64,000 nt of DNA, taken from Bacillota bacterium (GTDB lineage Bacteria; Bacillota; UBA4882; UBA8346). Of the stretch, positions 60,756 through 64,000 are shown piece after piece. The stretch covers positions 62,001 to 126,000 of the forward strand of contig JAEVYU010000009.1 of assembly GCA_023392595.1 (NCBI GenBank), written 5' to 3'. Position numbers and translations under genes: made by a program. Below the pieces are notes generated by a model, which saw only the letters and a list, made by a program, of their open reading frames with translations, did no database searches and was not told where the DNA came from. How positions within the stretch are numbered: position 1 is the stretch's first letter; each line of letters begins with the position of its first letter.

Positions 60756-61643
60756 ATGAAGATCAGCGACATCTACCAACAGAAGGCGCATGGGCGTGAG
60801 CCGGTATTATCTTTTGAAATATTTCCTCCCAAGCCGGATTATCCCCTGGATTCCGTTTTTGAAACCCTTGGGGAATTGAAAGATCTCAAACCGGATTTTA
60901 TCAGCGTCACCTATGGAGCGGGAGGTTCGAGCCGCGCCAGGACCATTGAAATCGCCTCCCGAGTGAAACATGATTATCAACTGGAATCTCAGGCTCACCT
61001 GACCTGCGTTGGGCATTCTCCGGCTGAACTGGATAAGATTATTGATGAAATCGGAAACCATGATATTGAAAATATTTTAGCCCTGCGGGGGGATCCTCCT
61101 AAAAATCAGCCGGACTATAAACCCGAACCCGGTTATTACCGGGATTCCATTGATTTGGTCCGCCATATACGGAGAAAAGGCGGTTATTGCATTGGTGCCG
61201 CCGCGTATCCCGAGGGCCATTCACAGACGGCCCGGTGGGATCGGGATTGGTTGTGTTTACGGGATAAAGTCGCCGAAGGGGTTGACTTTTTATTAACCCA
61301 AATGTTTTTTGACAACCGGGTTTTTTATAATTTTGCCGACAATATGCTCCGTTTGGGGGTTAAAATTCCGGTTTCGCCCGGAGTTATGCCTATTTTAAAC
61401 CTCGGCCAAATTAAAAGGATGATCAATTTGTCAGGGGCTTCCATCCCTTCCAAACTGTTATTAATGTTTGACAAGTTTGGGAATAATAGTGATGACTTTG
61501 AGAAAGCGGGCATTGAATACGCTGTCAACCAAATTGATGATTTGTTGGAAAACGGAGTGGCTGGAATTCATCTTTGCACCATGAATAAGGTGCTTCAAAC
61601 GCGGGCAATTGTCGAAAATTCCAAATTGAGGAGCCATTCATGA
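60756..61643 (+). CDS. metF: Methylenetetrahydrofolate reductase
   Basis: This 295-residue FAD enzyme reduces methylene- to methyl-tetrahydrofolate. Motifs are 'VLSFEIFPPKPDYPL', 'FISVTYGAGGSSR', 'HLTCVGHS', 'NILALRGDPP' and 'LLTQMFFDNRVFY'. The ATG at 60756 with AAAAGGA upstream is preferred to an earlier start. In anaerobes it serves methionine synthesis or one-carbon metabolism; the methyl acceptor enzyme may be cobalamin dependent, which would link it to the cob genes, but it is 50 kb away. Its end overlaps rpiA (ATGA). Confidence 0.95.
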   Translation: MKISDIYQQKAHGREPVLSFEIFPPKPDYPLDSVFETLGELKDLKPDFISVTYGAGGSSRARTIEIASRVKHDYQLESQAHLTCVGHSPAELDKIIDEIGNHDIENILALRGDPPKNQPDYKPEPGYYRDSIDLVRHIRRKGGYCIGAAAYPEGHSQTARWDRDWLCLRDKVAEGVDFLLTQMFFDNRVFYNFADNMLRLGVKIPVSPGVMPILNLGQIKRMINLSGASIPSKLLLMFDKFGNNSDDFEKAGIEYAVNQIDDLLENGVAGIHLCTMNKVLQTRAIVENSKLRSHS

Positions 61644-62353
61644 AGAACAGCCAGGATAATCAGGAATTAAAAAAATTAGTCGGGGTAGCCGCGGCCGGTT
61701 TAGTCACCGGCGGAATGGTCTGCGGTATCGGCACCGGTTCCACCGTAGCCTTTTTTATTGAGGAACTGGGCCGCCGGGTCAAAGAGGAAAATTTGCAAAT
61801 TATTGGTGTGCCGACGTCTTTTCAATCCAAAATACTTTGTCAAAAATATCAGATACCCCTCCGGGATACCCAGGATTGCTCAGAGTTGGATCTGGCGGTG
61901 GATGGAGCCGACGAAGTGGACCCCGAGCTCAATGTGATCAAAGGGGGCGGGGCTGCTCAAACCCGTGAGAAAGTCGTGGCGGCCATGGCAAAGCGGTTTA
62001 TAGTGATTGTGGATGAGTCGAAATTGGTACCAAGCTTAAATAGCACTTTTCCGGTTCCGGTGGAGATTATTCCTTCCGCGCTTAGCTATACTCAGGAGCA
62101 AATTAAAAAGCTCGGCGGAGAAAGCGCGCTGCGGATGGGAATCCGGAAGGATGGCCCGGTGGTCACCGATAACGGGCAATTTATATTGGATGTGCAATTT
62201 AAACCCGGTTCCGATTTAAGAATGATTGACCAAAGACTCCATCATACCCCCGGGGTTGTCGAAACCGGCTTGTTTTATGATTTGACTGCAATGGTGCTGG
62301 TGGGCTCCGCAAAAGAGATGAAGGTCAAAAAGCTTGAAAAAAACAATAGCTAA
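61640..62353 (+). CDS. rpiA: Ribose-5-phosphate isomerase A
   Basis: This 237-residue enzyme interconverts ribose 5-phosphate and ribulose 5-phosphate. It has 'GMVCGIGTGSTVAFFIEEL', 'LDLAVDGADEVDPELNVIKGG', 'FIVIVDESKLV' and 'PVPVEIIPSAL', covering the phosphate loop and catalytic acids. It is translationally coupled to metF by a 4-base overlap. gyrA follows 68 bp later. Confidence 0.96.
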   Translation: MKNSQDNQELKKLVGVAAAGLVTGGMVCGIGTGSTVAFFIEELGRRVKEENLQIIGVPTSFQSKILCQKYQIPLRDTQDCSELDLAVDGADEVDPELNVIKGGGAAQTREKVVAAMAKRFIVIVDESKLVPSLNSTFPVPVEIIPSALSYTQEQIKKLGGESALRMGIRKDGPVVTDNGQFILDVQFKPGSDLRMIDQRLHHTPGVVETGLFYDLTAMVLVGSAKEMKVKKLEKNNS

Positions 62354-62421
62354 AATAAAATTTTGGGAATCCCAATCGTTTTAAAGTACATATTTGGTGA
62401 TTGACTGAAGAGGTGTCTGGA

Positions 62422-64000
62422 ATGGCTGAGGTAGCAGAGGGTAAAGTTGTACCGATAATTTTAGAGCACGAGATGCGGAATTCTTTCCTGGATTACGCCA
62501 TGAGCGTCATTGTGGACCGGGCGTTACCCGATGTCCGTGATGGAATGAAACCGGTTCACCGCCGGATCTTGTACGGCATGTTTGAATCAGGAGCGACTCC
62601 GGACAAGCCTTACCGTAAATCGGCACGTATCGTCGGAGATGTAATGGGGCGTTATCATCCTCATGGTGATTCCTCCATTTACATGACGATGGTGCGGATG
62701 GCCCAGGATTTTTCCTACCGGGAGCCGTTGGTGGACGGTCACGGTAACTTCGGTTCCATTGATGGAGATTCGCCTGCGGCGATGCGGTATACCGAGGTTA
62801 GAATGGCCAAACTGGCCATGGAAATGATGGCGGATATCGACAAGAAAACTGTCGATTTCAAGCCGAATTTCGATGAAAGTTTGGAAGAGCCGATGGTATT
62901 GCCGGCTCGTTTCCCCAATCTTCTGGTGAACGGATCGGAAGGAATTGCGGTGGGGATGGCCACTAAAATTCCTCCCCACAATCTGGGCGAAGTCATTGAT
63001 GGCGCCGTATTGTTGATTGATAACCCGGAGGCAGAAGATAAAGAACTGTTGCGAATGGTAAAAGGACCGGATTTTCCTTTGGGTGCTACGATTTTAGGCC
63101 GCGAAGGAATTCGGGATGCTTATTTAACCGGTCGCGGTTCGATTAAAGTCCGCTCAAAAACCCAGATTGAAGAGATGGGTAATGGTAAGAACCGTATCAT
63201 TGTGAACGAAATACCGTATCAAGTCAATAAAGCCCATTTAATAGAAGAGATTGCCGGACTGGTCCGGGAAAAAACGGTGGATGGCATTACCGATTTGCGC
63301 GATGAATCGGACCGCAACGATAAAGTGCGGATTGTTATCGAATTACGGCGCGACGTCAATCCGAATGTGATTTTGAACCAGCTGTTAAAGCATACGGCAA
63401 TGCAGCAAAGCTACGGCGTGATTATGCTGGTGCTGGTGAATAATGAACCGAAAATCCTTTCCCTGCGGGAAATTCTTCATTACTATCTGGAACATCAACG
63501 GGAGGTAGTGACCCGCCGCACTCAATTCGACCTGGCTAAGGCGGAAGACCGGGCCCATATACTGGAAGGTTTGCGAATCGCCCTAGACCATATTGACGCA
63601 GTGATTAGCCTGATCCGTTCTTCCCGTACGGTCGATATCGCCCGGGAAGGCTTAATAACTAATTTCGGCTTGTCCGAAAAACAAGCCCAAGCCATCCTGG
63701 AAATGCGGTTGCAACGGTTAACAGGTCTGGAACGGGAAAAGATTGAAAGCGAATATGCGGAATTATTGAAGCTGATCGCATATTATAAGGATCTTTTGTC
63801 CGATGTTCATAAAATCATGTTGGTCATTAAGGATGAAATGCTGGCTATCAAAGGGAAATTCAGTAATCCCCGGCGTACGGAAATCGTAGCCGCAGATAAT
63901 GAATTTAACGATGAAGATCTAATCGCCGACGAAGACATTGTGGTTACTATGACTCATTTCGGCTATATTAAAAGGCTGCCGGTCACAACCTACCGTAATC
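62422..64000 (+). CDS. gyrA: DNA gyrase subunit A (3' end outside window)
   Basis: The first 526 codons are present. The start is the ATG after AGAGGTG. The breakage-reunion domain shows 'LDYAMSVIVDRALPDVRDG', 'HPHGDSSIY' and the catalytic tyrosine in 'AAMRYTEVRMAKL' (near residue 123). The tower/coiled coil includes 'LREILHYYLEHQREVV' and 'LEMRLQRLTGLE'. The C-terminal beta-propeller has just begun. The quinolone-pocket residue equal to E. coli Asp87 is Met88 here, while Ser84 keeps the Ser83 equivalent. gyrB is not adjacent in the window. Confidence 0.97.
   Translation, partial: MAEVAEGKVVPIILEHEMRNSFLDYAMSVIVDRALPDVRDGMKPVHRRILYGMFESGATPDKPYRKSARIVGDVMGRYHPHGDSSIYMTMVRMAQDFSYREPLVDGHGNFGSIDGDSPAAMRYTEVRMAKLAMEMMADIDKKTVDFKPNFDESLEEPMVLPARFPNLLVNGSEGIAVGMATKIPPHNLGEVIDGAVLLIDNPEAEDKELLRMVKGPDFPLGATILGREGIRDAYLTGRGSIKVRSKTQIEEMGNGKNRIIVNEIPYQVNKAHLIEEIAGLVREKTVDGITDLRDESDRNDKVRIVIELRRDVNPNVILNQLLKHTAMQQSYGVIMLVLVNNEPKILSLREILHYYLEHQREVVTRRTQFDLAKAEDRAHILEGLRIALDHIDAVISLIRSSRTVDIAREGLITNFGLSEKQAQAILEMRLQRLTGLEREKIESEYAELLKLIAYYKDLLSDVHKIMLVIKDEMLAIKGKFSNPRRTEIVAADNEFNDEDLIADEDIVVTMTHFGYIKRLPVTTYRN

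Noticed and set aside
1..64000. tRNA or rRNA genes, CRISPR arrays, complete insertion sequences
   Set aside because: None was seen by eye: no tRNA-like T-arm and acceptor pairing, no regularly spaced direct repeats, and no transposase-like protein.

Overview
The window looks like chromosomal DNA of a spore-forming, anaerobic-type member of the Bacillota that also has an outer membrane. Spore formation is indicated by SpoIIP and a DacF-type carboxypeptidase. A two-membrane envelope is suggested by ExbD at the left edge (TonB energisation), a long Prc/Tsp-type periplasmic protease, a predicted soluble (non-lipoprotein) binding protein, and an RND efflux pump. The placement near lineages such as Hydrogenispora or other diderm Bacillota is inference from this gene mix only; no 16S rRNA or tRNA gene was seen.

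Layout. 1-4.3 kb (+): end of exbD, a 400-nt nested inverted repeat, and a corrinoid/iron-complex ABC importer (binding protein, permease, ATPase with an extra C-terminal domain). 4.3-9.6 kb (-): a compact late-stage cobalamin operon cobT-cobU-cobS-cobC-cbiB-cobD, the nucleotide-loop assembly and salvage half of the B12 pathway. 9.8-12.1 kb: two small unknown genes, spoIIP, and a small gene built of 14-residue Trp-rich repeats. 12.6-17.7 kb (-): a 46-aa zinc-ribbon protein, prc, a YibE/F membrane protein and a secreted beta-helix protein. 17.9-19.7 kb (+): an orphan response regulator with a degenerate receiver, and dacF. 19.9-24.7 kb (+): a MarR regulator, a 30-codon leader ORF, a membrane-fusion protein and an RND pump. 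24.9-34.2 kb: uppP (-), a small protein, a GT39-like glycosyltransferase, a nitroreductase, cheR, acpS, nnr, alr, a lipoyl-like protein and a glucodextranase-C-like membrane protein. 34.4-38.5 kb: a class-III aminotransferase fused to an acyl-ACP-reductase-like domain, and serS. 38.6-49.7 kb: accessory genes (MarR-GNAT fusion with twin operators, TM1266-like regulator, UbiA prenyltransferase, GNAT, a decayed MFS exporter, CAP protein, two flavoproteins with a divergent TetR, rmuC, a MATE pump and a small membrane protein). 49.9-55.7 kb: a lone KAS III-like enzyme, then an AraC regulator and rhaBAD for L-rhamnose catabolism. 56-64 kb: cyclophilin and a chemoreceptor (-), then recQ, metF, rpiA and the first 526 codons of gyrA (+).

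How the parts fit. ExbD, the ABC importer and the cob operon together suggest corrinoid capture across two membranes followed by adenosylcobalamin assembly. No canonical cobalamin riboswitch could be recognised beside either operon. rhaB, rhaA and rhaD convert L-rhamnulose/L-rhamnose to dihydroxyacetone phosphate and lactaldehyde, but no transporter or mutarotase is adjacent. The most unusual protein is the 871-residue aminotransferase/reductase fusion, whose C-terminal half keeps the dinucleotide-binding motif and the cysteine position of cyanobacterial acyl-ACP reductases. Other unusual items are the pseudo-receiver regulator, the Trp-rich repeat gene, a two-hairpin repeat present in two copies 24 kb apart, and several long hairpins between genes.
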